Below are positions 1 through 11,071 of a DNA stretch of 64,000 nucleotides, in pieces (position 1 is the stretch's first letter; each line of letters begins with the position of its first letter). The position numbers were made by a program, and so were the translations under genes. The stretch is from positions 29,289,851 to 29,353,850 of the forward strand of contig NC_079877.1 of NCBI RefSeq assembly GCF_029227915.1, written 5' to 3'. Below the pieces are notes generated by a model, which saw nothing but the letters and a program-made list of their open reading frames with translations, had not been told where the DNA came from and searched no databases. The stretch comes from Hydractinia symbiolongicarpus (Eukaryota; Cnidaria; Hydrozoa; Anthoathecata; Hydractiniidae).

Positions 1-52
1 TGAAATTAGCTTTAGTAGTTGTGTATACACAACTACGTTGCTTTCAAGACAT

Positions 53-132
53 CAACCTCTCCCCAGTGCTTTTTTGTGTCTCGTCGGTGCTGGGCTGAAA
101 AAAGATACAACAGGTCCTGGGATCGAGGTTGT
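53..132. repeat. Short foldback (MITE-like) element, CTCGTCCCCAGG family
   Basis: The left end reads caacctctccccag and the right end ctgggatcgaggttg, which are imperfect inverted complements of one another around a T-rich/A-rich centre. The same end sequence (consensus CCTCGTCCCCAGG) recurs at five other places in the window, so this is an old copy of a dispersed family. It lies in what is probably an intron of the partial gene that follows. Confidence 0.5.
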
Positions 133-228
133 CAAGACAGACATAATTCGTATTTCTTCACAAGCAGCAGAAATCAAATGCGTTACGCTTGACAGAAAAT
201 CTTTATTCATCAATATTTTTTACCGTAG

Positions 229-1331
229 ATAATATTTTCACCTTCGTCAAAGAAAGTTGGGGAGTGAATCCAAAAGCAGGTGACAAACTTGTTATTGGTT
301 TCTCAGCTTCAAAAGCACGTGATGCGAAAGTTGTGCCGTTAACAATGTCCTTCAATGTTGACGATGGTTAGTATGCTGATGCAGTCATTTTTCACGTCTA
401 AATAGAGTTTAAGAGAATTTCTCGGTATATTTTTACTTTAGTTTTTTTGTTAAAAACGAAATTGAATATTTAATTTTCTTTCATCACCATATAGTCACCT
501 TTTTCTGGTCAATTTATGACATTTTGAACCTAAAATTCAAATTTCTGTATCTACAACCGGTCGAAAATGATACAATTCTTCAGAGACGCATAACATGACG
601 GCATATACAGCTTTAAATTTGCTGTCAATTAAAAGAATTGTTCCAACCAGAGTTATTACTGCTTCTATGAGATCTTAAATACTGAAAAAGATTACCGTTG
701 GTTCATAATACCGGAGTGGTATTTGAACAGTGTAGGGGGAGGAAAGGGTGGGGGGAGCTGGACCGGTGGAGTAGGTGGGTGAAGAAGCCAGGATGGCTTG
801 ATCTCTAACTATTTTCCTTTCCCTTATTCCGTGCACCATTTGTCAAAAGAGGACTGCTGGTTTTTCGGGGTTGTTATATTCAGCCGCTTTTACATCAACA
901 CAACACATTTTCTTCATTAACATTCCTCACATCGATTTTCATTTTTGCGTTTCTGTTTTTAGGTCAAACCTTTGTGAAACGTCACATTGGTTCATTGGGT
1001 CCGAATCCACACAACAGATGCGGTGTAAGTTACTCAGATTTTACATGAAAAGTGAGAGTTGTTTAGATTCAAATTAGTGCATAACAAAACCCATTGAGTC
1101 TGGTGTAAAAGCACAAGTTTCACAAGCGTTTAGTATTCCATGACTGAAAACTGTCATTTTTGGTACCGCACAATATACCTTGCAAGTGCAATATACGCGT
1201 ATTGTTTGATAATAATGTTGTATTCTTTTCTCCAGGAGACCCGATGTAAACAAGGATACGAATGCATCACCGAAAGTGACTCTCCATGCAAGTCACGTGA
1301 TTGTATAAGAGAATATTGTAGAAAGATTTAA
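229..1331 (+). CDS. 3' end of a secreted LPMO/CBM2-like protein (first tandem copy)
   Basis: Three exons are visible: 229-366, 963-1024 and 1236-1331 (stop TAA). Each has an AG acceptor before it and a GT donor after it where expected, and phases match. They encode NIFTFVKESWGVNPKAG onward, then a block with GSLGPNPHN, then a cysteine-rich tail ending EYCRKI. Each exon is a clear paralogue of the last three exons of the gene at 2913-8810, with the same intron phases. The first exon is the C-terminal half of a CBM2-like (cellulose-binding family 2) beta-sandwich with a conserved Trp and the GDKLVIGF strand. The upstream exons, which should carry the signal peptide and catalytic domain, lie before the window. 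A possible polyadenylation signal AATAAA is at 1479-1484. Function is inferred from the neighbour only. Confidence 0.75.
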
Positions 1332-2912
1332 AAATGTTAAGAAAAAAATATGTGTTCAGAAAAGACAATTTTTTTTAATCTGGTGTATTGTTTATCGAGA
1401 CAAATTCAATTCCAAGTACTACACAAGGGGTAACAGAATATACCTCCTTAATATTTCCGATTTTTACCCCCTTCATAAAATAAATCCGAAACGAATGTTT
1501 CTTTGGTATCAAATACCGTAGCTGTGGGTGGAGGAGGATTCAACTATCTTGGTATAAAGTTTGGGAAGGGACAGACTTAACCACTCCAAAAACCATTTAT
1601 ATGATGGAGCTATGTTAATCCATGGTTAGTGAAATTCAGATGAAAGTCAGGAATATAGCATAGCACATAAAACATTGATTGATGGTGGAGATAAAAGATT
1701 GCTGGCATGAGCAATTTTCCAATGACATCATTTTAGAACACGTTTTCTCCACTGGTCATTTCTATCCTTCATGAATTACTTTTTGGGATAATAAGACGGA
1801 TTTCATTTATTTAACCTTCTATCGACTTATGAGGCGCCAAAAAAATAAAAAAAGTTTCAATACGTTTCTTCAGCACAAAGCACCATTTATTCGTTTCATA
1901 TCTTGAATGGAAAGATCTATGTTGCTACTTAGAGTCAAAATCAACAAAGTAGCACTAAAGCACTCTTGGACGCCCCTTAGTAAAAAATGTTAAATCATAC
2001 GGTTATATCTTGTGTTCTCTCGAACATCCGAATTTAATTTGAAAATAGAAAGAGTAGCTAAACAGAAAGTAAAAAAATCAGGCGAGTAAAAGAACTAGCA
2101 TGAAAGACAACAAAAGATTATCGCTTTAAGAAAATTTAAAGTAAATAAGAATTTAGAAGATTGAAGCAAAATTAAAGAATAAAGTACTTCAAAATACCTC
2201 ATTTCCAGGGAATTTTGCCTTTTTGGGGCCAAAGGACCCTGGGGACACGAGGATGCCGTAACAGTATTACCATGCAGTGAGCTTTAAGATTGTATTGTAA
2301 GAAGAGCAGTGGCAATAAAATAGAGAGAGAATTCCAGTGTATTAAATGCACATTAAAATATTTCTTTGCAAGTAAAAATTTTAAAACATGTGCTTAAACC
2401 ATTTTGTTAAGAAACGGCATTTCTCGGGTCATAGGGGACCCGGGACAGGCGTAGGGCCGTGACAACGATAATTTTGTTGCTATGGTACTTGATGGTAAAA
2501 CAAGTATAGTTTTTATTGTATTGTTTTGAAGAAGAATGACTGCGGGACATTGCAAAACTCTTCCTTTTCTAGCTTTAGACTGCAATGCAATGTTCACCGT
2601 AAGAGAGTTTTTTAAGAAACATATTCAAACTACTAGAGAAAAAATCCTTTTGCAATGTAACCAAATAAGGACAAAGCAAATAAACTAAAACTGAATTTTA
2701 TTTCCATATTACAATAAAAAATGTAATATCAATAAATACAAATTTTCAGTTATATATTCAGCTTCTCTATTACTCTTCATTTCATACTCTCACTTACGCA
2801 AACAAATAAATGTTGATTCAGTTGAACTAACATATTGATATCACATACAGTGTTAGACCATTACTTTTCAATGCATTCTTACTTTCCTTCTAGCGAGCAA
2901 CAAGAGGGCAGA
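1332..2912. other. Intergenic spacer between the tandem LPMO-like genes
   Basis: No supported coding exon. It holds the presumed 3' UTR of the first copy (AATAAA at 1479) and a short foldback repeat at 2196-2252. A second G/C-rich patch near 2408-2455 with a similar 'ggggaccc' core may be a decayed relative. The last few hundred bases are AT-rich and should contain the promoter of the next gene, but no clear TATA box can be defended. Confidence 0.5.
2196..2252. repeat. Short foldback element, CTCGTCCCCAGG family
   Basis: Left end acctcatttccaggg pairs with right end ccctggggacacgagg as an inverted repeat of about 15 bp with a few mismatches, enclosing a short G/C-containing loop. The ends match those of the copies at 10037, 28319 and 28891. 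Confidence 0.5.
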
Positions 2913-5900
2913 ATGAAATTCGCACTTGTACTAAGCTTATTAACACTTGGTGGAGTACTCTCGCATTCATGGCTGAGTTGTCCCCCGTAAGAATCATTGA
3001 TCTATTAATGTAAAAGGATGTATAAAGAGCAGAGTAGTAGTTACTCCGTACACCATTGTTCCCGAACGTTTAACGTCTTAATATGGCGTGCCTATTTGGG
3101 ATATATAAACTTGTTTACTTTATAGTTCGTTTCATACCATGCCGACACGTGGAGGATTCTTCAATGGGCCTTGCGAACGATGGAGCAGTAAGTTCTTTTC
3201 CAATTCAAGAGATTGAAGTACGGTAAATAAGCATCTTTGCTCGTTTTAGGACAAAACAGGATCTACCAAACGGTTCGTTAGATTATATTTTTGCACTAGC
3301 TAAAACTGAGGCTCATAGACAATGAAGGATAGTCAGTGAGTCTCAACTTGGAAGCTTCTAACAAAGATAAAAACGAAAAAAAAACATGTCATCAGTAAAT
3401 TTCTAGTTTTTACGGCTGCAACACAAGCGTGTGCCTAACAACACCAGAAAAATGCTTTAAATCAAGTTCCCAAAGAAAATACATGGCGTTGAAAGCGTAT
3501 GGAAAAGAAAATCAATATTAGAACTGGTTATTTTTTATCTCACTCAACTATTTAAGCCCATCAGTTAAATTGAGCAATTGTTCGCCTGTCCTATGTTGTC
3601 CTGTCTGTATCAGATTTATTCACTTATCACATAATTTCTTATTTCAGGAGGTGGAAACACAAAAGTTAAAGCAGGTGACAGATTAAAGGTTGGTAAATGC
3701 TCCATATAGCGACCTCACGAAGCAAGGACGAGACAACCTACGAAATTATTATTCTTTTTTCAATGCGCATGGCAGATCAAAGTAAATTTTGATAGTAGCC
3801 ATATTTGTTTTGATTGTAATTCACACTTTCGCTTTTTTTTCACTTTCCGTAATCAATTTTTGGCGCGCTTTTTATATGACAAGTTTTCATGAAAAGTTAT
3901 TGACAACTTTGTTCCAGATAACCCAGTTCTTGTGTCGTGTAAGGTCCTTAATGTAATCACACACTGTTTACTCGAATAATTGATACTTAACATTAAACAT
4001 ATAGCCAGCTGGCACGCCAACGTCACAGAGACGTCGACACAACGTCGTGCTGCAGTATAAATCTAACGTCGGAAATTGCGATGTCTGACCGATTTCTGTT
4101 GAAGGCCGAAATCCGACGTCGAAAATTGCAACGTTCGGCCAACATCGGTTAAAGATCGAAATGGGACATCGGAATAAGCGACCATTAAGCAACGTCGAGG
4201 CAACGTCGTTCGACGTCGCGTCGTAGTCACGACCATACACCGACGTCTACACAACGTCATGTGCCTACTGACAAATAAAAAAAACAGAAAAGTTTATTTT
4301 TTACATTACAAAGCAATTTCCAAAATACAGTCTTTTTCGAGGACTCTATTCTTTAAGCGAATGTCCCTTTTTTGACGATGCTATTTTAAAGACATGCTCA
4401 TTCGAGTAAAATCGATAATAAAGTTACATTTTTGTGAAGTAAACAATTGTTCCCTTCACCCTCTTAGGTTGGATGGACATCAAACAATCATGCTGGAGGA
4501 TTTGTTCGTTTAGCTCTTGTACCTGAAGGGCAACACAAAAGTAACAAAAATTTTGAACAAAATGTTTTAAAAGTTGCTTGTTATGGTAAAGACCAACGTC
4601 CTGGTGGATCTCGGTATGGTGATTGCATTCATCCATGTAACACAAGACCTGGATGTGAATATCAGTCAGGTAATTGACTTATGAGCCACATTCTCGATCT
4701 ATTCTTGGTAAAATAAGGCCATTTCTTTAAAAAAAATATCTGATTGAGTGTTTGGCCGACTTATTGCAGATATATCCGACGTGGAGAGGTACGACACAAC
4801 CATAACCGTTCCAACAAACCTCAAAGATGGAGTGTACATTCTTCAATATACTGGTCTTGTTGGAAACGCTGTGAAACCCTACTTTAGTTGTGCTAAACTT
4901 ACGGTAACCGGAGGTGACCCATCATTGAATTGCAAATTAAAAGAAGCCCCACCAATGTATAAATGTCACCGATCAGGAGGGCCACCAAGGTCCAAAATAA
5001 CGGTAAGTATTTGATCAAAACAATGCGTGGCCAACAATTTATTGAATTTCATCAGCAAGTTAAACTGTAATGTCGTTGTAATATTTTTTGTATATTTCTC
5101 ATAAACTTTCTTAAGCAGAAAGTATGTAATTTTTTGTAATGTTTTTACTTAAGACCGGTATCAAACGAGGAGAATTTTGTTATCACAAAGATAAAATTGG
5201 AGGTATTGATGATCGCATTAGAGAAGTTCCGATCAACGTAGATTGTGATCCTAGGATAACATGTGCTAATTCCATCAGTGAAAAGAAATGCTCCGCAGCA
5301 CCAGGAATGAAGGATATCAAGGTAAAGTTTTGATCCTCTTTCTCTACCTCTACCTGCATTTCTCTACCTCTACCTGCATTTCTCTACCTCTACCTGCATT
5401 TCTCTACCTCTACCTGCATTTCTCTACTTCTACATGCATTTCTCTACCTCTACCTGCATTTCTCTACTTCTACCGGCATTGTGTTATATGATCATTCCCG
5501 AATTAGTCTTTTTTTTCCCACTACTTGTCGTTCTCCTTCCTTATTACAGTCACCGTCTTTTTCGGCTTTTTTCTTCCCACCTTAATCTCCACCGCCATCT
5601 CCTCCTCCATCTTCTTCCTCCCATTCTCCTTCTCCGCGTCTTTTTTTACTTCTTTGGTTTATTGAATAATATAACTATTATCATGTCATGAACAAACGAG
5701 TTTAGTCTAGGCTACATTTCGACAACTACAGCTGTCATCGACGGGCAATGATCGTAATCATCTTTGACTATTTATTATTTGAAGAGATAATCAGAGGAAC
5801 GGAATTAACCAATCAGATCACAGAAATTAAAGTAATTAACTTTTTCACGGACCCAGATTTTAAATGAGATTACGGACCATAGCTGGAAGAATGATCATTT

Positions 5901-8810
5901 TATTGACTGGTACAATAAAAAGATCATAGACCGAGAGTCTGGTTGGACAGCAAGAAAAGTAAAAGAAACCATAAATAGTATAGACAGAAATACTCATATC
6001 AATAGTATTTCCTATAAACTTTCAGAAATTGTCTGCACTTCGAAAAGCGAGCGTTTAGAAAAACGTGCAAAAATGGTTCGGAACAAACGTAACAAAAAGC
6101 GAACTTTTAGAGAAAAGAAACGTAATATAAAGGAAACTTTTAGAAAAAGGAAAGATTTTAATCAATCTATTGCTTCCACCTGGGTCCGTGAACACGTTAA
6201 TTACTTTAATTGCTGTGCTCTGATTGGTTAATTTCGTTCCTCTAATTATCTCTTCAAATAATAAATAGCTAAAGATGATTACGATCATTGCCTGTCGATG
6301 ACAGCTATAGCTGTCGAAATGTAGCTTAGAATAATCTCGCTTGTTCATAACATGATAATATTTATACTATTGAATGACAATGACTGAGCAGATAAGTGGT
6401 AATATTTCTTTTAAAATTCTTTGGTTTAATCTTCATCATTGATAAAACTTCCTAATCTTCTTTTTTGTATTTGATTTCTATTTTTTCTAAACTTGTTCTT
6501 GTTGTTTCTCGAAATAAACACCATTTCTATTTTATGTTAGAATGCATGGGATCCAAAACAACCTAACTGTGGCAATGTGCAGCCCCCACCTCCACCCACT
6601 TGTGATGATAAAAAACAAAATCAAGGTGAAGATGATGTGGACTGTGGTGGTCCGTGTAAACCCTGTCCAACTGCTGGGCCCAATACTGGTTTATATCATT
6701 CGTAAGTTATTTGTTGTTAAAAAAAAGTTGGAAACTCCAAAAATGCCTCTATTAGAATCTCCTTCTAACTTATTCGATTATTTTTTTTTCGTTGACTTGT
6801 TACATTTCATTGGGGGTTGTGAATTCTGTTCTCCTTACAAAATTTAACTCCGTAACGCAAATTTCTAGTATGGACATCGAGTGTATCAGAAAAAATGCGA
6901 AAAACTTCAACTCTATCGAAATGTTTTTCTTAGTAAAATTGACCACAAAATAACTCAATGGGGTAGTGGAAACATCAAGATATACATCAGTAAAGACGTT
7001 CCAAGAGACTGGCAACTAACTGTGCAATACAGTGTACCAATTAAGATTGGAGCCATCTGGGGAGGTGGAAGAAAGTCTGGTCAAAATGAAGGCGGTGAGC
7101 AATTCTATTCCCGTATTTTGCGGACTTAGTCAAAACCTGAGGTACGTGTTATTCTGCACAAAAACGAAAACAAAAACGTAATAGTGATAGTACCTCTATA
7201 ATGAAAACAAAGATTTATTTCTGTTAACGAAAGTTACGGAGCATAATATAAAACCTTATAAATTCCTGAACCATAATAGGTTTGTCATTTAAGAATCCAA
7301 CACAAAATTGACGAAAGCAACAAATCAAGTTGCTACATATTTAGACAAAAACAAAGAATCTTTGCTGATTATTTAAGAAAGCACTAATTAACAGTGCCCA
7401 GAAATTTTTATTGAGGTGGAAAAAAATAACCTTGTCAACAGTGCTTTTAGTTCTATTGCGAAATAGCTGAAAAGAAAATTTGTTAGGTAGTCATTTTTTT
7501 GCCCATTTTAGGAAACATTATCAAATTCCGACGGAATAGTTGGAACAAGTTACCAAAGAAAGGTGACATCATATCGATCGGATTTAACAGCGCGAAAGGA
7601 CGCGAAGGAGAATTGACTCCATTAACCATGCTTTTTGAAATCGATGGTAAGTAAAAGTTAAAAGAATGTAGGTTGGTAGTATATTTCATAAAAAAACATT
7701 TTTTGCTGACGTCTTCAAAAAATGACGCCATTTTTTAAAAAAAACTGCATAATGGGATAATCGAGCCCTTGTAGGGTTATAAACTACTAACTAACTCTCT
7801 CCAATCTTGAGGCAGTCACTACAAATTTCCTAGTTTTCATTTTTAATAACGAAACACCAAGTAAACTTATTTTTCTTTAGACTTTTTCTGTTTTGTTACA
7901 AGTTTCCTAATTACACAATGTAATTTGGATTTTATGAATAAAAACGAATGCCAGGTGTTTTGAATTTGCTTTTCGTATTTTTATTGATAAAGATAAGATC
8001 AGATTACTTTACCTCGGTTTGTCAAAAAACTTACTGGCTAGTTCGCTACGAACGAATGAATTTGTGTGCCTCGTGGTTCACACAAGTTTGCAAAAGCTAG
8101 CGTTACGGTACCGATTAGGATGGCTCAACAATTCTATGACATAAAATCATATTTGCTTTTGGGCACAATTTATCCAAAGGAAGATATTAATTTCATCACG
8201 ATTTTGAACTGCACAACTTAAACTTATTATAAATTAAGATACAAGAATAAAATTTGCGTAAAAGTATTAAAATTAGATTTCTGTATTTTATTAGAACCAA
8301 GTGTCGTGAAACGCCATCTCGGTTCATTAGGACCCAATCCCCACAACGCATGTGGTGTAAGTATCATTTAGTGTTAACAACTTATGTTTGTCACGATACA
8401 CCACAATCTTCTTTCAGCCCCCTCTCTTTAACGAACCACTTTTTTATAAGCTAGCTCCAAATCTAGAAGCATCCCCTATCCTCATAGACCTTGTTCAATA
8501 AGGCAATGATAGATACCTAAACTATATTATGTTAAAAATTCTGTTATTTTTGCCACCCCCTCCCACTCTGCTTATTAGCCCCTAAAATTGAATTGTAAGT
8601 GTTTTCTATATACAACATTAAACAACGAAGGATAACTTATCTTTTTATCTCCCCGATGTTGTAACATAGCTTCTAAACAGAAATTCACTGATGTATTTTT
8701 ATTTTACGTTCCAGGAATCAAGATGTAAACATGGATACGAATGTGTCACTGAAGTGGAATCACCATGCAAATCACGTGATTGCATAAAACAATACTGTCA
8801 GAAATTGTAA
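2913..8810 (+). CDS. Secreted LPMO-like protein with CBM2-like module (second tandem copy)
   Basis: Ten exons: 2913-2986, 3126-3187, 3648-3688, 4468-4669, 4770-5002, 5154-5321, 6541-6701, 6869-7094, 7512-7646, 8295-8356, 8715-8810; the list has eleven pieces because the 6541-6701/6869-7094 junction is unresolved (one base out of frame). The start gives a signal peptide MKFALVLSLLTLGGVLS followed directly by His18-Ser-Trp, so signal cleavage would expose an N-terminal His. A second His (His67) sits in GWTSNNHAGGFVRLALVP, and Tyr164-Phe165-Ser-Cys-Ala follows a strand TNLKDGVYILQY. This is the pattern of a copper histidine brace in chitin-binding type-4/AA10-AA15 LPMOs, which oxidatively cleave chitin or cellulose. 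Then come a Cys-rich region, a Pro-rich linker with DCGGPCKPC, a CBM2-like module (WGSGNIKIYI, WNKLPKKGDIISIGF) and a Cys-rich tail. Secretion is seen; catalysis is inferred. Confidence 0.75.
4006..4270. repeat. MITE-like element rich in AACGTCG, in an LPMO-gene intron
   Basis: Ends cagctggcac and gtgcctactg form a 10-bp imperfect terminal inverted repeat. The interior carries many copies of AACGTCG/CGACGTTG in both orientations, so most of the 265 bp can fold on itself. Its CpG-rich composition contrasts with the surrounding AT-rich intron (3689-4467), which suggests insertion of a non-autonomous element. No target-site duplication could be defended. Confidence 0.55.
5339..5479. repeat. 20-bp tandem repeat, about seven copies
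   Basis: The unit tctctacctctacctgcatt is repeated head to tail about seven times, with changes in copies 5 and 7. It lies immediately after the donor site at 5322 inside an intron, so the open frame it creates (LPLPAFLYLY type) is not coding. The pyrimidine-rich run continues to about 5640 in degenerate form. Confidence 0.85.
5661..6375 (+). mobile_element. Foldback element with ~200-bp inverted arms and a retroelement-like ORF fragment
   Basis: The left arm (about 5661-5856) and right arm (about 6180-6375) are inverted copies of each other with roughly 85-90% agreement by eye; both contain gcaatgatcgtaatcatct or its complement. The roughly 320-bp centre carries an open stretch on the + strand including DWYNKKIIDRESGWTARKVK and HINSISYKLSEI, resembling the C-terminal part of Penelope/DIRS-type retroelement proteins (ESxWTxRKVKE then a short tail). 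No complete gene remains. The element sits in the 5322-6540 intron of the LPMO-like gene. The arm structure is seen; the class is inferred. Confidence 0.6.
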
Positions 8811-9667
8811 AAACTAACAAAAGGAGAAAATAGATTTAAAAAATCTTTATCATCTTGTAATTGCATGATATAAAACCAGATTTCTACTCGTCTACTTTCG
8901 TTTTTTGAACCCGCAGAGCATGTGTTTGCAACTTTACAATCAGGTTTTCAGCATTACCAAAACTATCTTGGATTAGTGTGTTTCAGATTTCAACAACTTT
9001 TTGACTTAAAGTCTGCATATTTTGCCTAATTCACCATGACGTCACAATTTAACGACTAAAATACTGCTTCAGGATTTAAGATTTAATTATGCTGTATATA
9101 TTATGACAAAAAAATTTAAAGAAGTCAAAGAATTTGCATTGGCGCTTTGTTAGTGCATTGATATTTAAAAAGTTTAAAAGTTTTCAATGATATTATTCCG
9201 TCCACACCCTTAAATTTTTGGTGATAGCAAGTTAGGATCTGCTCCGCAATTTACAGTAAAATTTCGTGAGTAATCACATACATTCAAAATAAGGTGAAAA
9301 AGAAGGTTTAATCTGTTTCTAGTGCTCTATCAGTTCATAAATTAACTCTTCCCTTGACAGGATCAATAGTCCTGAAAAAAGGGCATATTCTTCTGAAAAG
9401 GGAAAATTCTGATGCTTTTTTTGAATTCCTGTGCATTGGGTTTCAAATGAAACTTCAGACCATTTCTAAAACTAAATTCCAAACTCCTTTGCTAAACATA
9501 CCTCCACTGGTGTCCTCCACATACGTTTTGCCAAACACACTTCGATTGTTATAACAGTCGAAGAAAATGTCAACAGAATTTGGAAGAAATTCATCTCTGC
9601 TGAGAAATCAACACACGTTGCGACCTTTTCTAAGGCTACTGTTCTGTTTTATTTCTGATCACACTTA

Positions 9668-9835
9668 GAATATTCTTCGTCAATACGACTCGAACCCTTT
9701 AAATATTCTTCATCAATACGACTTCAACCCTTAAAATATTCTTCGTCAATACGACTCAAACCATTAAAATATTCTTCGTCAATACGGCTCCAACCATTAA
9801 AATATTTTGTTTTATAATATGACTTGAACCCTTAA
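9668..9835. repeat. 38-39-bp tandem repeat, about 4.5 copies
   Basis: Each unit begins aatattcttcgtcaatacga and ends with a variant of ctcgaaccctta. Four units are well preserved and a fifth is degenerate (aatattttgttttataatatgac). No coding potential is shared between units. Confidence 0.85.
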
Positions 9836-10036
9836 GACTATCTTCTGGTATTCAACCATGCATACAACATTTTGGAACACGTGTCCGTGTTCTGTATAAA
9901 ACACAAAAAGAAATCTCCAATAACTATCATTATAATAATAGTAATAAAAAAGAAAAAATGAGTGAATAAATTAATATAATATGACACTACAAATAATATA
10001 TAATAACAACAAAACACAAGATTTAGTAATACATAT

Positions 10037-10147
10037 CAACCTCGTTTCCAGGGCTATTTTTCTCTTTCTGACAATCTCGGACGGCTATTTCTTCTCGCCG
10101 TCCGAGATTGTCAGAAAGAAAAACAAAGAGACCTGGGGACGAGGTAG
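10037..10147. repeat. Hairpin MITE, CTCGTCCCCAGG family
   Basis: Left arm caacctcgtttccaggg then ttctgacaatctcggacggc; the right arm gccgtccgagattgtcagaa then acctggggacgaggt is its near-exact complement. Arms are about 48 bp with a loop of about 11 bp, so the element is almost entirely palindromic. This is the best-preserved member of the family in the window. Confidence 0.75.
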
Positions 10148-10283
10148 TAATATATATTACCACAGACACCAGAAAAAAAATTCAAAATGCGAAGCCATTT
10201 TATTATTTCGGCGATCTACGTTGTTTAAAAAGATAATAAATAGTATAAAAATGTCAAGAAAGATTTACATCTTACGCATGTGA

Positions 10284-10382
10284 TGACGTCACACGGTGAA
10301 AGACAGACAAAATAATTCGTCATGACACATAATTTTATGACGTCACAGTATTCTTACGTCACAACCAAACAAAATTACGTCA
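10284..10382. promoter_or_regulatory. Cluster of CRE/ATF-like TGACGTCA palindromes
   Basis: Full TGACGTCA palindromes occur at 10284-10291 and 10338-10345, with TACGTCA variants at 10355-10361 and 10376-10382; the last overlaps the BCOR stop codon. The motif is the bZIP (CREB/ATF) consensus. The density is unusual for AT-rich DNA, but the same motif appears in repeats elsewhere (35936, 36113), so it could be repeat-derived rather than regulatory. Confidence 0.3.
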
Positions 10383-11071
10383 CTTTCTGAACTTTCAGGC
10401 CCATTAACTTTCTGAAAGTGTATTGTCCGATAAACACCAACTCGACGATTTCTTCTCCTTTAGAGCTACCACTTGGTACATCAGGAACATGCGACAAAGT
10501 ATTTTGTCGGACGTATTGTACAAATTTGTCGTACGTCAGTAAACGTGTTTCAAATTTGTGGTGTTTAAGAAGGGTATTACGCGAGATATTCAGTCGTTGC
10601 AGGATATCAGAAATGATAAAATAGTTTTTGTATCTGGAACAGAAAGATCAGATATCATATAAGGCGAAAAGCAATTCTGCAGAAGCAAGGACTATAAAAC
10701 AGTCTGTATGTTCCCTCTCTAAATTTAGGAAAGTCTAAAATAAATTTTTTATTAATTTCCTGAAAAAAACATACAACACCCATGTAATTTTCTGTAAATT
10801 TTAAACATTTAGATAAATAGATCATGCTCCTCAATGAATGAAAGAAAATCGTAAGAGAATCACAAAAATACCTATCCAATCACGTATAAATTCATTAACT
10901 GCTTTAAAAACTTTTTAAAAAAATAAATTTACCCCAAAACTACGTCGTCTTCGTTCGTGTACGGCAAATAATATGACGGTGGCATGGGACGGTTTCCCAT
11001 CAGAAATTCGAAAGGTAACAGTTGTTCGTCTTCCGGTAAATCGTCAAATATTCCAGTGCAATCGTGCTTAT
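10375..11071 (-). other. BCOR: PUFD (PCGF ubiquitin-like-fold discriminator) domain exons of BCOR
   Basis: Exons 11071-10933 and 10633-10375 join as GG|A and read continuously through DDVVLGYKNYFIISDILQRL. The segment PFEFLMGNRPMPPSYYLPY matches the start of the vertebrate PUFD (acidic run, FEF, then a Pro-rich strand), and NYFIISDILQRLNISRNTL matches its 'LSDVLKKLKMSSRIF' helix. The stop codon is complementary to 10375-10377. PUFD binds the RAWUL domain of PCGF1 and fixes BCOR in PRC1.1, so the binding module is kept in this lineage. Confidence 0.88.

Larger units (their letters stand above)
8811..10374. other. Intergenic spacer between convergent LPMO-like gene and BCOR
   Basis: The two genes are transcribed toward each other, so this is a shared 3' region. 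It contains an AT-rich stretch without recognisable genes, a 38-39-bp tandem repeat (9668-9835), a perfect-looking hairpin element (10037-10147) and a cluster of TGACGTCA-type palindromes (10284-10382) abutting the BCOR stop codon. Confidence 0.5.

Noticed and set aside
5288-5491. Open frame across the 20-bp tandem repeat
   Set aside because: It starts inside an exon in another frame and runs into an intron; the repeat unit is not a multiple of three and the open frame is a composition effect.
9668-9835. Possible CRISPR array
   Set aside because: Units are contiguous 38-39-bp tandem repeats without unique spacers, in an animal genome.
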